Part shown: positions 55,121 through 64,000 of the stretch, piece after piece
How positions within the stretch are numbered: the first letter of the stretch is position 1
Layout of the letters: the number at the start of each line of letters is the position of its first letter
Assembly: GCF_017377735.1 (NCBI RefSeq)
Contig: NZ_JAFVMH010000006.1
Location: forward strand, 62,001-126,000
From: Acetobacter garciniae
GTDB lineage: Bacteria; Pseudomonadota; Alphaproteobacteria; Acetobacterales; Acetobacteraceae
Direction of reading: 5' to 3'
DNA length: 64,000 bases
Made by a program: the position numbers and the translations under genes
Notes under the pieces: model-generated
Databases searched by the model: none
What the model saw: the letters and a program-made list of their open reading frames with translations, nothing else
Told to the model about the DNA's origin: nothing

Positions 55121-56242
55121 TTATTTGTGGAGCTTGTCCAGTTCCAGCACAATGGCCTCACCCATGACGGAGGTGCTGACCCGGGCCATGCCGGGGGCCA
55201 TGATATCGGCCGTGCGCAGGCCCGACGCCAGAACGTTGGAGACTGCCTGTTCGATCAGCGCCGCTTCGTCCTGCCTGTCGAGCGAATAGCGCAGCAGCAT
55301 GGCAAAGGACAGAATCTGGGCAATGGGGTTGGCAATGCCTTGGCCCGCGATATCGGGCGCGCTGCCATGAATGGGCTCATACAAAGCGGGGCGCTTGCCG
55401 TTTTCCTGCACCGCACCCAGTGTGGCGGAAGGCAGCATGCCCAGGCTGCCGGTCAGCATGGAAGCCAGATCGGACAGCAGGTCGCCGAACAGGTTGCCGG
55501 TCACCAGCACATCGAACTGGCGCGGGTTGCGCACCAGTTGCATGGCGCAGTTATCGGCCAGCATGTGGCTGAGTTCCACATCGGGGAATTCGCGCGCATG
55601 CACCGCGGTCACGACTTCCTTCCACAGAAGCCCGCTTTCCATCACGTTGCATTTTTCAACCGAACAGACGCGGTTGTCGCGCTTGCGGGCCAGGTCGAAG
55701 GCCACGCGCGCCACGCGTTCGATTTCGGAGGTGGTGTAGACTTCGGTGTTGATGCCGCGCTTGCTGCCATCGGGCAGGGTTTCGATACCGCGCGGTTCGC
55801 CAAAATAGATGCCGCCCACCGTCTCGCGCACGATCATGATATCGAGCCCGCGCACGACCTCGGGCTTGAGGGTGCTGGCATCCACCAATGCGTCGAACAC
55901 CTTGGCCGGGCGCAGGTTGGCGAACAGGCCCAGTTCCTGGCGCAGCTTGAGAATGGCGACCTCCGGCCGCTTTTCAAAGCCGACATGCCCCCATTTGGGG
56001 TCACCCACCGAACCGAACAGCACCGCATCGGCCGCCCAGGCTTTTTCGATGACCTCGTCGCGGATCGGCACGCCGTATTCTGCCAGCGATGCCCCACCCA
56101 CCACGTCATGCGTGATGTCGAACGCCATGCCCCGCTTTTTTTCCAGCCAGGCGATAACCCGCCCGACTTCGTGCATGACTTCCGGGCCGATCCCATCGCC
56201 AGGCAGGACAAGAAGTTTAACAGGGGGGGTCTGTTCGCTCAT
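55121..56242 (-). CDS. leuB: 3-isopropylmalate dehydrogenase
   Basis: 373 residues from the ATG at 56242 ([22 protein letters not shown]); the open frame extends upstream into non-coding sequence. LeuB oxidises and decarboxylates 3-isopropylmalate with NAD in leucine synthesis. The substrate and metal region shows [30 protein letters not shown] and [13 protein letters not shown], and the NAD site is [21 protein letters not shown], read in two halves. It is last in the leuCDB run, 22 bases after leuD, and a strong terminator follows. Confidence 0.97.
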   Translation of the reverse strand: MSEQTPPVKLLVLPGDGIGPEVMHEVGRVIAWLEKKRGMAFDITHDVVGGASLAEYGVPIRDEVIEKAWAADAVLFGSVGDPKWGHVGFEKRPEVAILKLRQELGLFANLRPAKVFDALVDASTLKPEVVRGLDIMIVRETVGGIYFGEPRGIETLPDGSKRGINTEVYTTSEIERVARVAFDLARKRDNRVCSVEKCNVMESGLLWKEVVTAVHAREFPDVELSHMLADNCAMQLVRNPRQFDVLVTGNLFGDLLSDLASMLTGSLGMLPSATLGAVQENGKRPALYEPIHGSAPDIAGQGIANPIAQILSFAMLLRYSLDRQDEAALIEQAVSNVLASGLRTADIMAPGMARVSTSVMGEAIVLELDKLHK

Positions 56243-56264
56243 GGCAGCGCTCCGAAATGAAAGA

Positions 56265-56888
56265 TCAATCGATATGAATGGTGGGCATCCAGGACTTTTC
56301 CTGGTTTTCACGGCTTTCATAACCGTCGATGTCGCGTTCGTGCTGAAGGGTCTGCCCGATATCGTCGAGCCCTTCGAGCAGCAGGTGCTTGCGGAACGGA
56401 TCGATCTCGAACGGCACTTCCTGCCCGTCGGGGCGGATCACCACCTGGCGTTCCAGATCCACGCTCAGCCGCGCATTCGCACCCATGGCGGCATCGCCCA
56501 TCAGCTCGTCGCAGATCTCACGCGGGAGGCGGATGGGCAGAATGCCGTTCTTGAAACAATTGTTGAAGAAAATATCGGCAAAGGACGGTGCGATCACGCA
56601 GCGAATGCCAAAATCCAGCAGCGCCCAGGGCGCATGCTCGCGCGAAGACCCGCAACCCAGGTTTTCATAGGTGATCAGGATCTCGGCCTTGCGCCATGGC
56701 TCACGGTTGAGAACGAAGTCCGGGTTCTCGGTACCGTCGGGGTTGTAGCGCATGGCGTCGAATGCATGCTTGCCCAAGCCGGTGCGCTGCGTGGTTTTCA
56801 AAAACCGCGCGGGAATGATCTTGTCGGTATCGATATTGGCTTCGGGCAGGGCCGCGGCCACCGCCGAAAGTGTGGTGAATTTTTCCAT
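56265..56888 (-). CDS. leuD: 3-isopropylmalate dehydratase small subunit
   Basis: 207 residues from the ATG at 56888 ([29 protein letters not shown]). It is the swivelling small subunit that completes the isopropylmalate isomerase with Leu[57 protein letters not shown] (in pieces) and the C-terminal [14 protein letters not shown] are typical. The start ATG shares one base with the leuC stop (TGATG), so translation is coupled. Confidence 0.97.
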   Translation of the reverse strand: MEKFTTLSAVAAALPEANIDTDKIIPARFLKTTQRTGLGKHAFDAMRYNPDGTENPDFVLNREPWRKAEILITYENLGCGSSREHAPWALLDFGIRCVIAPSFADIFFNNCFKNGILPIRLPREICDELMGDAAMGANARLSVDLERQVVIRPDGQEVPFEIDPFRKHLLLEGLDDIGQTLQHERDIDGYESRENQEKSWMPTIHID

Positions 56889-58291
56889 CAGGCCAGTTCC
56901 CTCACATCCGTCAGGCATCCAGTAACCGCCGCCGCCGCCGCCATGGCGGGCGAGAGCAGGTGCGTACGCCCGCCCGGGCCCTGACGCCCTTCGAAATTAC
57001 GGTTCGAGGTGGAGGCGCAGCGTTGCCCCGGGGTAAGCTTGTCAGGGTTCATGCCCAGGCACATGGAACACCCGGCCTCGCGCCATTCGAACCCGGCATC
57101 CAGGAAAATCCGGTCCAGCCCTTCTTCTTCCGCCTGCCGCTTCACGTTGCCTGAACCGGGCACGATCATGGCGCGCACGCCCTCGGCCACGTGCCGCCCG
57201 GCGGCCACCGCCGCTGCGGCGCGCAGATCCTCGATCCGGCTGTTGGTGCATGAGCCGATAAACACGACATCCACCGGCGTGCCCGCGATCGGCTGGCCCG
57301 CCTGCAGGCCCATATAATCGAGCATGCGCTGCATCTGCGCGCGGGCTGCCTCATCCGTCTGGGCGGCGGGGTCCGGCACGGTGCCGGTAATGGGCAGCAC
57401 GGTCTCGGGGCTGGTGCCCCAGGTCAGGGTGGGGCTGATATCCTCGGCCCGCAGGGTGACTTCCTTGTCGAAATGCGCCCCTTCATCGGTGGCCAGGGTT
57501 TTCCACCAGGCCACGGCTTTCTCGAAATCCTCGCCCTTGGGGGCGAAGGGGCGGCCACGCACGTATTCGAACGTCGTCTCGTCCGGGGCGACCAGGCCCG
57601 CGCGGGCCCCGGCCTCGATCGACATGTTGCAGATCGTCATGCGACCGGCCATGTCCAGCCCGCGAATGGCCGAACCCGCGAACTCGATCACGTGGCCGGT
57701 GCCACCGGCCGTGCCGATATGCCCGATAATGGCCAGCATGATGTCCTTGGCCGTAACCCCCGGCCCCGGCGTGCCCTCGACGGTCACGCGCATGTTCTTG
57801 GCCGGGCGTTGCAGGATGGTCTGCGTCGCCATGACATGCTCGACTTCGGAGGTGCCGATACCGAAGGCCAGCGAGCCCAGCGCGCCATGGGTGGAGGTAT
57901 GGGAATCACCGCACACGATGGTCATGCCCGGCAGGGAAATGCCCTGTTCGGGCCCCACCACATGCACGATCCCCTGATTGGCCGAAAGCAGGGGGAAATA
58001 CGGAACGCCGAATTCCTTGACGTTGCGTTCCAGCGTTTCGATCTGGTTGCGGCTTTCGGGCTCCTCGATCGGCTGGGTGCGATCGGATGTGGGCACGTTA
58101 TGGTCCACCACCGCGATGGTCTTGTCCGGGTGGCGCAGGCGGCGGCCGGCCAGGCGCAGGCCTTCGAACGCCTGCGGGCTGGTGACCTCGTGCAGGAGAT
58201 GGCGGTCGATATAAAGGATGGAGGTCCCGTCCGGCAGGGTTTCCACGACATGATCGTCCCAGATCTTGTCGAACAACGTACGCGGCGCCAT
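56888..58291 (-). CDS. leuC: 3-isopropylmalate dehydratase large subunit
   Basis: 467 residues from the ATG at 58291, which has AAGGAGGAGG just upstream; the ATG five codons earlier would place that ribosome binding site inside the gene. LeuC is an aconitase-like enzyme with a [4Fe-4S] cluster that isomerises isopropylmalate in leucine synthesis. Cluster cysteines are in [11 protein letters not shown] and [24 protein letters not shown] and the [15 protein letters not shown] segment are also visible. A hairpin (58318-58324 with 58337-58343) lies in its leader. It follows rplS on the same strand. Confidence 0.97.
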   Translation of the reverse strand: MAPRTLFDKIWDDHVVETLPDGTSILYIDRHLLHEVTSPQAFEGLRLAGRRLRHPDKTIAVVDHNVPTSDRTQPIEEPESRNQIETLERNVKEFGVPYFPLLSANQGIVHVVGPEQGISLPGMTIVCGDSHTSTHGALGSLAFGIGTSEVEHVMATQTILQRPAKNMRVTVEGTPGPGVTAKDIMLAIIGHIGTAGGTGHVIEFAGSAIRGLDMAGRMTICNMSIEAGARAGLVAPDETTFEYVRGRPFAPKGEDFEKAVAWWKTLATDEGAHFDKEVTLRAEDISPTLTWGTSPETVLPITGTVPDPAAQTDEAARAQMQRMLDYMGLQAGQPIAGTPVDVVFIGSCTNSRIEDLRAAAAVAAGRHVAEGVRAMIVPGSGNVKRQAEEEGLDRIFLDAGFEWREAGCSMCLGMNPDKLTPGQRCASTSNRNFEGRQGPGGRTHLLSPAMAAAAAVTGCLTDVRELA

Positions 58292-58444
58292 GGCCTCCTC
58301 CTTCACTATCTTGACGAGCGCTCCTGCCCAGATATGGGAGCGCGTTCCAGCGTTGCCACGATTGCAAACACCCGGCTGGCATGTCTCCAGCCGGGTTCAG
58401 CAGATCGGCTCAGACCGCGCGTACTGCGCGGCCATGACACACTT
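58292..58444 (-). promoter_or_regulatory. rplS-leuC spacer with two hairpins
   Basis: CCCGGCTGG (58371-58379) pairs with CCAGCCGGG (58387-58395) just beyond the rplS stop, and on the minus strand is followed by GTGTTTG, a weak terminator for rplS. A second hairpin, GCGCTCC (58318-58324) with GGAGCGC (58337-58343), lies in the leuC leader close to the start. No leucine-codon-rich leader peptide was found, so attenuation by that route is not supported. Confidence 0.5.
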
Positions 58445-58828
58445 TTAGCTGGCAGCGGGAGCCGCAACGTCACGCGGACGTTCGGCGATACGGGCGGACT
58501 TGCCGCTACGGCCACGCAGGTAATACAGCTTCGCGCGGCGCACCTTGCCACGACGCACGACCTTGATTTCGGCAACCGTGGGGGCATAGAGCGGGAACAC
58601 GCGTTCCACGCCTTCACCGTTGGAAATCTTGCGCACGGTGAAATTGCTGTTCAGGCCCTTGTTGGAACGGGCGATCACAACGCCTTCGAACGCCTGCAGA
58701 CGCACGCGCTCGCCTTCCTTCACCTGCACGGAAACACGCACGGTGTCACCGGCTTCGAATTCGGGCACTGCGCGCTGCGCTGTCAGGCGCTCGATTTCGG
58801 CGGCCTCATACTGCTGAATAATGTTCAT
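58445..58828 (-). CDS. rplS: Ribosomal protein bL19
   Basis: 127 residues from the ATG at 58828 ([16 protein letters not shown]). It shows the L19 pattern: [87 protein letters not shown], read in pieces. L19 lies at the 30S-50S interface. It is 22 bases downstream of trmD in the conserved rpsP-rimM-trmD-rplS order. Confidence 0.97.
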   Translation of the reverse strand: MNIIQQYEAAEIERLTAQRAVPEFEAGDTVRVSVQVKEGERVRLQAFEGVVIARSNKGLNSNFTVRKISNGEGVERVFPLYAPTVAEIKVVRRGKVRRAKLYYLRGRSGKSARIAERPRDVAAPAAS

Positions 58829-58850
58829 CTCGGTATCCTTCCTCAAACCC

Positions 58851-59594
58851 CTAATGGTCTGCCTGTGCGGTCCCGCCCACAGCGACAGCCTTGTTTGCTT
58901 CCTTGCGAGCCAGCCAGGCCGACCACAGATCCGGCCGTCTTTCCCGCGTTGTTTCTTCCGCCTGCCTGTGCCGCCACGCAGCAATCGCCGCATGGTTGCC
59001 CGAAAGCAGGATATCCGGCACCGCATGCCCGTCCCACACAGCGGGGCGGGTATAATGCGGGTATTCCAGCAGCCCGTCGGAAAAACTTTCCTCCACGCCG
59101 CTTTCCTCGCACCCCATCACGCCGGGCAGGAGGCGCACACACGCATCGAGCAGGACCAGTGCCGCCACTTCCCCACCGGAGAGAATATAATCCCCGATCG
59201 AGACCTGTTCGACACCGCGCGCCTGCAAAACGCGCTCATCCACCCCTTCGAACCGCCCGCATAGCAGCATGATGCCCGGACCCGCGGCATAACGCCGCAC
59301 GTCCTGCTGGGTCAGCGGCCGCCCGCGTGGCGACAGATACACCCGTGGCACGTCCACCCCCGCCTGCGTGGCGGAAAAGGCCGCATCGACCACGTCAGGG
59401 CGGATCACCATGCCCGCCCCGCCCCCGAAAGGGGTGTCGTCCACCGCACGGTGACGGCCCAGGCCAAACCGCCGCAGGTCTTCCGCCTGGCACGTCCATG
59501 TCCCCGCCTGCAAGGCCCGCCCGGCAAGGGACAGGCCCAAAGGCCCCGGAAACATTTCCGGGAACAGGGTCAGGATCGTGGCCTGCCAGCTCAT
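58851..59594 (-). CDS. trmD: tRNA (guanine37-N1)-methyltransferase
   Basis: 247 residues. TrmD methylates G37 of tRNAs that read CNN codons, including tRNA-Pro such as the GGG species in this window, and prevents frameshifting. The SPOUT knot is seen: [54 protein letters not shown] and [19 protein letters not shown]. The C-terminal [16 protein letters not shown] binds tRNA. Its start overlaps rimM by ATGA. Confidence 0.97.
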   Translation of the reverse strand: MSWQATILTLFPEMFPGPLGLSLAGRALQAGTWTCQAEDLRRFGLGRHRAVDDTPFGGGAGMVIRPDVVDAAFSATQAGVDVPRVYLSPRGRPLTQQDVRRYAAGPGIMLLCGRFEGVDERVLQARGVEQVSIGDYILSGGEVAALVLLDACVRLLPGVMGCEESGVEESFSDGLLEYPHYTRPAVWDGHAVPDILLSGNHAAIAAWRHRQAEETTRERRPDLWSAWLARKEANKAVAVGGTAQADH

Positions 59595-60127
59595 GCCCCT
59601 GCAGCCACCTGCCGGCCCGCGCCGTGCCCTTCCTCGCCCGAGATTTCCCCCGGCCGATGAATGCCCAGCACGCGCTGGACCAGATCGACCTCGGGCACGC
59701 AGGCCCGGGTGAACGGCACCAGCACGCCGCCGGGCAGTTCCAGGCTGGCCCCGCCGCCATAGTCATGCACCGCCAGCACACGCCCCAGCGAAAGACCGTT
59801 TTCGAACGCTTCCATACCGATCAGGTCGGCATGGTAGAATTCATCTTCCTCCGGTTCGGGCAATGCCTCACGCGGCACGTACAGACGGGTATTCACCAGT
59901 TCCTGCGCCTGCGTGCGATCGGCAATGACCCTGCCCTGCGCATCGGACAGTTGCGCAATACCATCCGCCCCGCGCCAGCGCAGGGACCATTGGCGGCCCT
60001 GCTGATCCAGCAAGGTCTCATACTGCGCGAGCGATTGCGGGTCCTGCGCATAGGAGCGTACGTGCACAAGGCCGCGCACTCCATGCGGTTTACCCACAAC
60101 ACCGATCAGGATGAGATCAGGACGCAT
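59591..60127 (-). CDS. rimM: RimM, 16S rRNA processing factor
   Basis: 178 residues. RimM assists maturation of the 30S head. It starts [21 protein letters not shown], the usual N-terminal barrel, and has the PRC-barrel segment [16 protein letters not shown], followed by [17 protein letters not shown] and [14 protein letters not shown]. The last 20 residues, Gly/Ala/His rich, are a non-conserved tail. It lies 16 bases after rpsP and overlaps trmD by four bases. Confidence 0.95.
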   Translation of the reverse strand: MRPDLILIGVVGKPHGVRGLVHVRSYAQDPQSLAQYETLLDQQGRQWSLRWRGADGIAQLSDAQGRVIADRTQAQELVNTRLYVPREALPEPEEDEFYHADLIGMEAFENGLSLGRVLAVHDYGGGASLELPGGVLVPFTRACVPEVDLVQRVLGIHRPGEISGEEGHGAGRQVAAGA

Positions 60128-60143
60128 GGCGGATCATACCAGC

Positions 60144-60494
60144 TTAGGCTGCTGCTTCCGCAGCCTTGGCTGCTGCCGCCGCACGTTCCTGAGCGCGCTT
60201 CTTGGGCGCGGACTTCTTGGGCTGTTCGCGGAACGCAGGCTTTTCGGCCAGGCCCGCATTGCCCAGGAAACGGGCCACACGATCGGTCGGCTGCGCACCC
60301 TGGGACAGCCAGTGCGTGATGCGCTCGGCGGTCAGGCGCACGCGATCGGCGTGCTCGGACGGCAGCATCGGGTTGTACGCGCCAACCTTCTCGATGAAGC
60401 GGCCATCACGCGGGCTGCGGCTGTCGGCCACCACGATGTGGTAGTAAGGGCGCTTCTTTGCACCCGCGCGGGCGAGACGAATTTTAAGACTCAT
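60144..60494 (-). CDS. rpsP: Ribosomal protein bS16
   Basis: 116 residues. It starts [35 protein letters not shown], read in pieces, and has [18 protein letters not shown] and [17 protein letters not shown]. This is the S16 core; the Ala/Lys-rich tail (about 95-116) is the usual alphaproteobacterial extension. It begins the rpsP-rimM-trmD-rplS run, 61 bases downstream of ffh. Confidence 0.97.
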   Translation of the reverse strand: MSLKIRLARAGAKKRPYYHIVVADSRSPRDGRFIEKVGAYNPMLPSEHADRVRLTAERITHWLSQGAQPTDRVARFLGNAGLAEKPAFREQPKKSAPKKRAQERAAAAAKAAEAAA

Positions 60495-60554
60495 TCAGAC
60501 TACTCCAGACCCAAAAACAAAAATCCGAAAAACTATTCGCAGAAACAGGCCGCA

Positions 60555-61970
60555 TCAGCGGAAGGGACGACCCCCGGGACCACCCGGCGGACCTCCACCC
60601 ATTCCCTTTGGCATGAGCGCGGACATTCCCTGGCGCATGAGACCTTTCAAGCCCAGTTTGTTGAAGCGCTTCATCATGGAGGACATCATGTCGAACTGCT
60701 TGAGCAGCTTGTTGACGTCCTGAACCGTGGTTCCAGACCCCGCGGCGATACGCTTCTTGCGCGACGCCTTGATAATGGCGGGCTTGCTGCGCTCCGCCCG
60801 GGTCATGGAGGAAATAATGGCAAGGTGGCGCTTGAGAACGGACTGGTCGAGATCCTTGTCGCCAATGGCGTCCTTGATCTTGCCCATGCCCGGCAGCATG
60901 CCCAGAATGCCCGAAATGGAGCCGAGCTTGTTGATCTGGCGAATTTGCGAAGCATAGTCGTCCAGGTCGAACTTGCCGGCCATCATGCGCTGGGCCAGGC
61001 GCTCGCCTTCTTCATGGTCGAGCGTGTCGGCGGCCTTTTCGACCAGCCCGGCAATGTCGCCCAGACCCAGGATACGGCCCGCCACGCGTTCGGGATGGAA
61101 TTCATCCAGCGCGTCAAGCTTTTCGCCCGAACCCGTCAGCTTGATGGGCGCACCCGTGATCGCCTTCATGGACAGGGCCGCGCCACCGCGCGCGTCACCA
61201 TCCATACGGGTCATGACAACGCCGGTCACGCCCACCGCCTCGTTGAAGGACTTGGCGGTGTTCACCGCGTCCTGCCCGGTCATGGCGTCGACCACCAGCA
61301 GCGTTTCCGCCGGCTGGGTCGCATCCCTGATCTGGCGCACTTCCTCCATCAACGCATCGTCGATGGACAGGCGGCCCGCCGTATCGAGAATGACGACGTC
61401 ATACCCTTCGCGCCGCCCGGTATCGAGTGCGCGGTGGGCAATCTCGACCGGGGTCTGCCCCGCCACGATCGGCAGGGAGGTGACCCCCGCCTGCTGCGCA
61501 AGCTGGGCCAGCTGCAACTGGGCGGCCGGGCGCTGCGTATCGAGCGAGGCCAGCAGCACTTTCTTGCGGTCGCGGTTCTTCAGCCGCAGGGCCAGCTTGC
61601 CCGATGTCGTGGTCTTGCCGGACCCCTGCAAACCCACCATCAGCACCGGAACGGGGGGCACGGCGCTCAGGTTCAGGGGAACCGCACCCGCCCCGCCCAA
61701 TGCGTCGATCAGCGCGTCATTGACGATCTTGGCAACCGCCTGACCGGGGGAGATGCTGTCCAGCACCTCATGCCCGACGGCGCGTTCCTTGACCTTGTTG
61801 ACGAAGTCCTTGACCACAGGCAGGGCGACGTCGGCATCCAGCATGGCCAGACGGACTTCGCGCATTGCCTCCATGACATCGGCTTCGGACAGCGCGCCAC
61901 GCTTGGCGAGCCCGTCGAAAACCCCTGAAAGCCTGCCTGAAAGAGCCTCGAACAAAAGCAGCAACCCCAT
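60555..61970 (-). CDS. ffh: Ffh, signal recognition particle GTPase
   Basis: 471 residues from the ATG at 61970. The true start could be a TTG at 61955, which would give the standard FEALSGRL N-terminus, or a GTG at 61985; none has a clear ribosome binding site. Ffh binds signal peptides of membrane proteins with 4.5S RNA. The GTPase has the P loop GLQGSGKTTT at 113-122, DTQRPAA, DTAGRL and TRMDGDARGGAAL. The Met-rich M domain follows (LGMLPGMGKIKD, then SMTRAERSKPAIIKASRKKRIAAGSGT) with a Gly/Pro-rich tail. Confidence 0.96.
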   Translation of the reverse strand: MGLLLLFEALSGRLSGVFDGLAKRGALSEADVMEAMREVRLAMLDADVALPVVKDFVNKVKERAVGHEVLDSISPGQAVAKIVNDALIDALGGAGAVPLNLSAVPPVPVLMVGLQGSGKTTTSGKLALRLKNRDRKKVLLASLDTQRPAAQLQLAQLAQQAGVTSLPIVAGQTPVEIAHRALDTGRREGYDVVILDTAGRLSIDDALMEEVRQIRDATQPAETLLVVDAMTGQDAVNTAKSFNEAVGVTGVVMTRMDGDARGGAALSMKAITGAPIKLTGSGEKLDALDEFHPERVAGRILGLGDIAGLVEKAADTLDHEEGERLAQRMMAGKFDLDDYASQIRQINKLGSISGILGMLPGMGKIKDAIGDKDLDQSVLKRHLAIISSMTRAERSKPAIIKASRKKRIAAGSGTTVQDVNKLLKQFDMMSSMMKRFNKLGLKGLMRQGMSALMPKGMGGGPPGGPGGRPFR

Positions 61971-62122
61971 AACAAAACGCGTCACTGCGCGAACCTTCGC
62001 GAAGTGACGGGCCTGATTTACGGCGGGGTTACGGCATCACCCCACCCGTGTCAAGAAACTTCGTGCCGACAGGTTCCCCAACGGACGCCCCGATCGATAC
62101 CCCAAGGGATAGCTCGGCGGGT

Positions 62123-62917
62123 TCAGCCCGCCCGGATCAGTGCCAGAAAGCGCGCGGCGTGCTCCACTTCGGCCTGGATGCTGGCGATACGGTCGGTCAC
62201 TTCCGTGTCCTCACCCCATATGGCCATCTGGGCGCGTTCGTCCAGGGTGGCGCAGGCTACCAGTTCGCCCGGCGTGCCCGCATCCCTGAGCAATGCGAGC
62301 CCCAGCACCAGACTGCCCAGTGCCGGAACTGCCACGCCAAGGGCCGCCAGTTCACCCAGATCCAGCGCCTCCAGCGCCGCACCGAGTGCTTGCACCGTCT
62401 CGGCGGGCTGGCAAATGGGCATGACGCCGGATGTCACGCGCAGTTCCACACCAAATGCCCGTTCCAGCCACTGCGTCCATGGATCCCACGCGGCAGCCTG
62501 CTGGGCCGCAAGGCGGGGATTCGCTCCGTCGCGGTAGCAGAGCAGGTCGCTTTCCACGTAGGCCAGAAGGCTGGAAACCACGCCTTCGCGCGAGGCGGGA
62601 ATGCGCTCGATCATGGAGCCCGCGATCCCTGTCAGCGGCAGGTCGGCGGGGGTGAAATACCCTTCCCCCGCCTGCCCGGCCTCCTGCCATTCGGCCGCCA
62701 GTGCCTGCGCCAGCGCGTGGGAGGGCACGCATAATGCCGCCTTGCCGGGCAGGCGCACGCTGCGCCCGTCCAGTTGCACGGCAAAGCCGGTGGGGGTGCC
62801 AGCGGGGGACAGGCTTTCGGGCAGGGCCTCGGGCACTACACTCACCTGTTTCCAGAACCGCTTGCGCCCTGCCTGCTGGCGCGGGGGCATCTGCCCCGAA
62901 GGGGGGGGAGCACTCAT
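62123..62917 (-). CDS. ATP12 family F1-ATPase assembly chaperone
   Basis: 264 residues. It matches ATP12/AtpAF2: an N-terminal FWKQVSVVPE followed by GFAVQLDGRSVRLPGKAAL, AEWQEAGQAGEGYFTPADLPLTGIAGSMIERI read in pieces, and AYVESDLLCYRDG. The C-terminal half has the WDPWTQWLERAFG, LALLRDAGTP and ATLDERAQMAIWGED segments. In mitochondria ATP12 protects the F1 alpha subunit before assembly; a similar role is likely here. The start overlaps the end of the AsmA-family gene by four bases. Confidence 0.92.
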   Translation of the reverse strand: MSAPPPSGQMPPRQQAGRKRFWKQVSVVPEALPESLSPAGTPTGFAVQLDGRSVRLPGKAALCVPSHALAQALAAEWQEAGQAGEGYFTPADLPLTGIAGSMIERIPASREGVVSSLLAYVESDLLCYRDGANPRLAAQQAAAWDPWTQWLERAFGVELRVTSGVMPICQPAETVQALGAALEALDLGELAALGVAVPALGSLVLGLALLRDAGTPGELVACATLDERAQMAIWGEDTEVTDRIASIQAEVEHAARFLALIRAG

Positions 62918-64000
62918 CGGAACAGCCCCAGCCCGTGCAGCAGGTTCATGACCTTGTCCGCCTTGCTGGCTTTTTTCTCGGGCGCTGCGGGGCCTGCCCC
63001 GCCTTCACGCGCGGCGGACAGCAGGGCCGGGCAGGTGTTCTCGTCCCCCCCTGCCCCATTGCCGCCGATTGTAATGCCGTAGCGCCCGCCGCCATATCCG
63101 GCCTCAAGCGCCGGGCGGGGGTTGGCCAGAGTGCCGGTGACAGCGATGTCGGACGCGGCAGAGGCCCCGCCCAGCAGGACTTGCGGCGCCAGATGCATGT
63201 CCAGCGCCTGCGTGCCCATGGCGATGGTACCGTGCCCGCTCAGCCTGACGATATCGCTCTCGAACCCCAGCAGGTCGATATGGGCCGCGTCATCCGCGAA
63301 CTGCATATGCGTGCCGAAACAGCGGATCGGCATGGAGCCCTTGACCGGCACCTGCGGCCCCAGCAGGGATTTGAGAAAAGCCCCGCTGATGCTGCCATTG
63401 ACGACAGACGCCCCCAGATGCCCCGTAAGGTTGGCCCGCCTGTCCGGCGTGGTGGCCCCCTGCGTGGAGATCGCCCCCACGAACTGCACCGTTCCGCGCA
63501 TGTCCGGCGGCAGGCCGAACCAGCCCTGGATGGCCGCAAGCGGCAGGAAGACGGAATGCGCCTCCAGGGCGATCTGCGGCGTGGGGCCCGACAGGTCGTA
63601 AACCATGCGCCCGGCCTGGGGCGTGCCGTTGCCCTGTGCCGTTACCGGGTCGAACGTCACGCGCGCATTCTGCACCACCACGTGCGAGACAAGCTGCGTC
63701 CAGTCCACGCCCTGCCACTGCACGCTTTGCGCCTGCACATCGGCCGTTGCGTTCACCACCGCAAGGGCTGTGGGAATATCGGGATGGGCGACAAGCCGGC
63801 GTGTATCGGCAATATCGACATGGCCGTTCACCCCCATGGCGGTGAATACCGGCAGGTCGGCCCCCATGGCCACATGGTCCAGCGTGCCATGCCCGTCGAG
63901 CGAGGTGCGCGTGGGGCTGACACCGCCGTGCACCTGCACGCTGGAGCCCCCCTGGCTGAGGGTCAGGTCAACCGGCAGCGTGGCCTGCGGGGCACCGCCG
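62914..64000 (-). CDS. AsmA family protein (3' part only)
   Basis: The last 362 residues or so of a protein that continues past the right edge; the frame stays open to 64000. It has the repeated beta-strand pattern of the AsmA/DUF748-like family, whose members lie in the inner membrane with a large periplasmic part and help move lipids between membranes. Typical segments are SLDGHGTLDHVAMGADLPVF, a repeated LTGHLGASVVNGSISGAFL, and DLLGFESDIVRLSGHGTI, followed by LALDMHLAPQV-like DMHLAPQVLLGG and the VTGTLANPRP end. The C-terminal 60 residues are Gly/Lys rich. It is coupled to the ATP12 gene by ATGA. Confidence 0.85.
   Translation of the reverse strand, partial: GGAPQATLPVDLTLSQGGSSVQVHGGVSPTRTSLDGHGTLDHVAMGADLPVFTAMGVNGHVDIADTRRLVAHPDIPTALAVVNATADVQAQSVQWQGVDWTQLVSHVVVQNARVTFDPVTAQGNGTPQAGRMVYDLSGPTPQIALEAHSVFLPLAAIQGWFGLPPDMRGTVQFVGAISTQGATTPDRRANLTGHLGASVVNGSISGAFLKSLLGPQVPVKGSMPIRCFGTHMQFADDAAHIDLLGFESDIVRLSGHGTIAMGTQALDMHLAPQVLLGGASAASDIAVTGTLANPRPALEAGYGGGRYGITIGGNGAGGDENTCPALLSAAREGGAGPAAPEKKASKADKVMNLLHGLGLFR

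Noticed and set aside
58292-58444. Leucine attenuator before leuC
   Set aside because: No short frame rich in leucine codons and no competing stems; only two simple hairpins are seen.

Overview
The window reads as ordinary chromosome of a high-GC alphaproteobacterium, most likely an acetic acid bacterium (Acetobacteraceae; Komagataeibacter or Gluconacetobacter-like). This rests on alphaproteobacterial gene neighbourhoods (rpmF-plsX-fabH-ihfA-merR-tRNA-Pro; rpsU beside a COQ9-family gene; ATP12 family; trxB with a LysR gene; MucR) and on the style of the proteins. No database search was possible. I see no phage, CRISPR, transposase or plasmid genes. Genes are densely packed, and most sit in short co-directional runs with ATGA or GTGA overlaps.

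Layout. 1-3651 (minus): SUF iron-sulfur operon (Rrf2 regulator, sufB, start of sufC) and a DUF445 membrane protein. 3867-6665: a divergent phosphoenolpyruvate carboxylase homologue, followed by a palindromic repeat. 6943-11910 (minus): fusA, rpmB, a small unknown gene and an Atm1-type ABC exporter. 12025-20870: a Nudix/DUF4743 gene, then glnD, mutS and a TPR-glycosyltransferase protein on minus. 20936-28969 (plus): M32 carboxypeptidase, exported MRJP-like protein, thrC, M16 peptidase, pmbA/tldE and a Tim44-like protein. 29345-31745 (minus): a degenerate cytochrome oxidase subunit I homologue, ctaB and a 45-residue membrane protein. 31907-37139 (minus): pmtA, gshB, two polyprenol-type glycosyltransferase genes and an Lrp regulator. 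37340-40671 (plus): trxB, a LysR gene, an AT-rich control region, mucR and ihfB. 40887-45254: a DUF4130-UdgX fusion, murJ and an AI-2E-family permease. 45378-49775 (minus): the tRNA-Pro/merR/ihfA/fabH/plsX/rpmF/DUF177 block, with bamE divergent. 50677-54530 (minus): MarR, response regulator and histidine kinase genes, a COQ9-family gene and def, with rpsU divergent. 55121-64000 (minus): leuCDB downstream of rplS-trmD-rimM-rpsP, then ffh, ATP12 and the 3' part of an AsmA-family gene.

Most of the content is housekeeping: ribosome and translation factors, Fe-S assembly, lipid and envelope synthesis, leucine and threonine synthesis, redox control and nucleoid proteins. The strongest oddity is the intact but ligand-stripped cytochrome oxidase subunit I relic at 30441-31745, still coupled to the haem O synthase gene. 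Next are the PEP carboxylase homologue with a rebuilt catalytic loop (3867-6665) and an AT-rich region of about one third G+C in front of a MucR whose zinc ligands are substituted (39390-40233).
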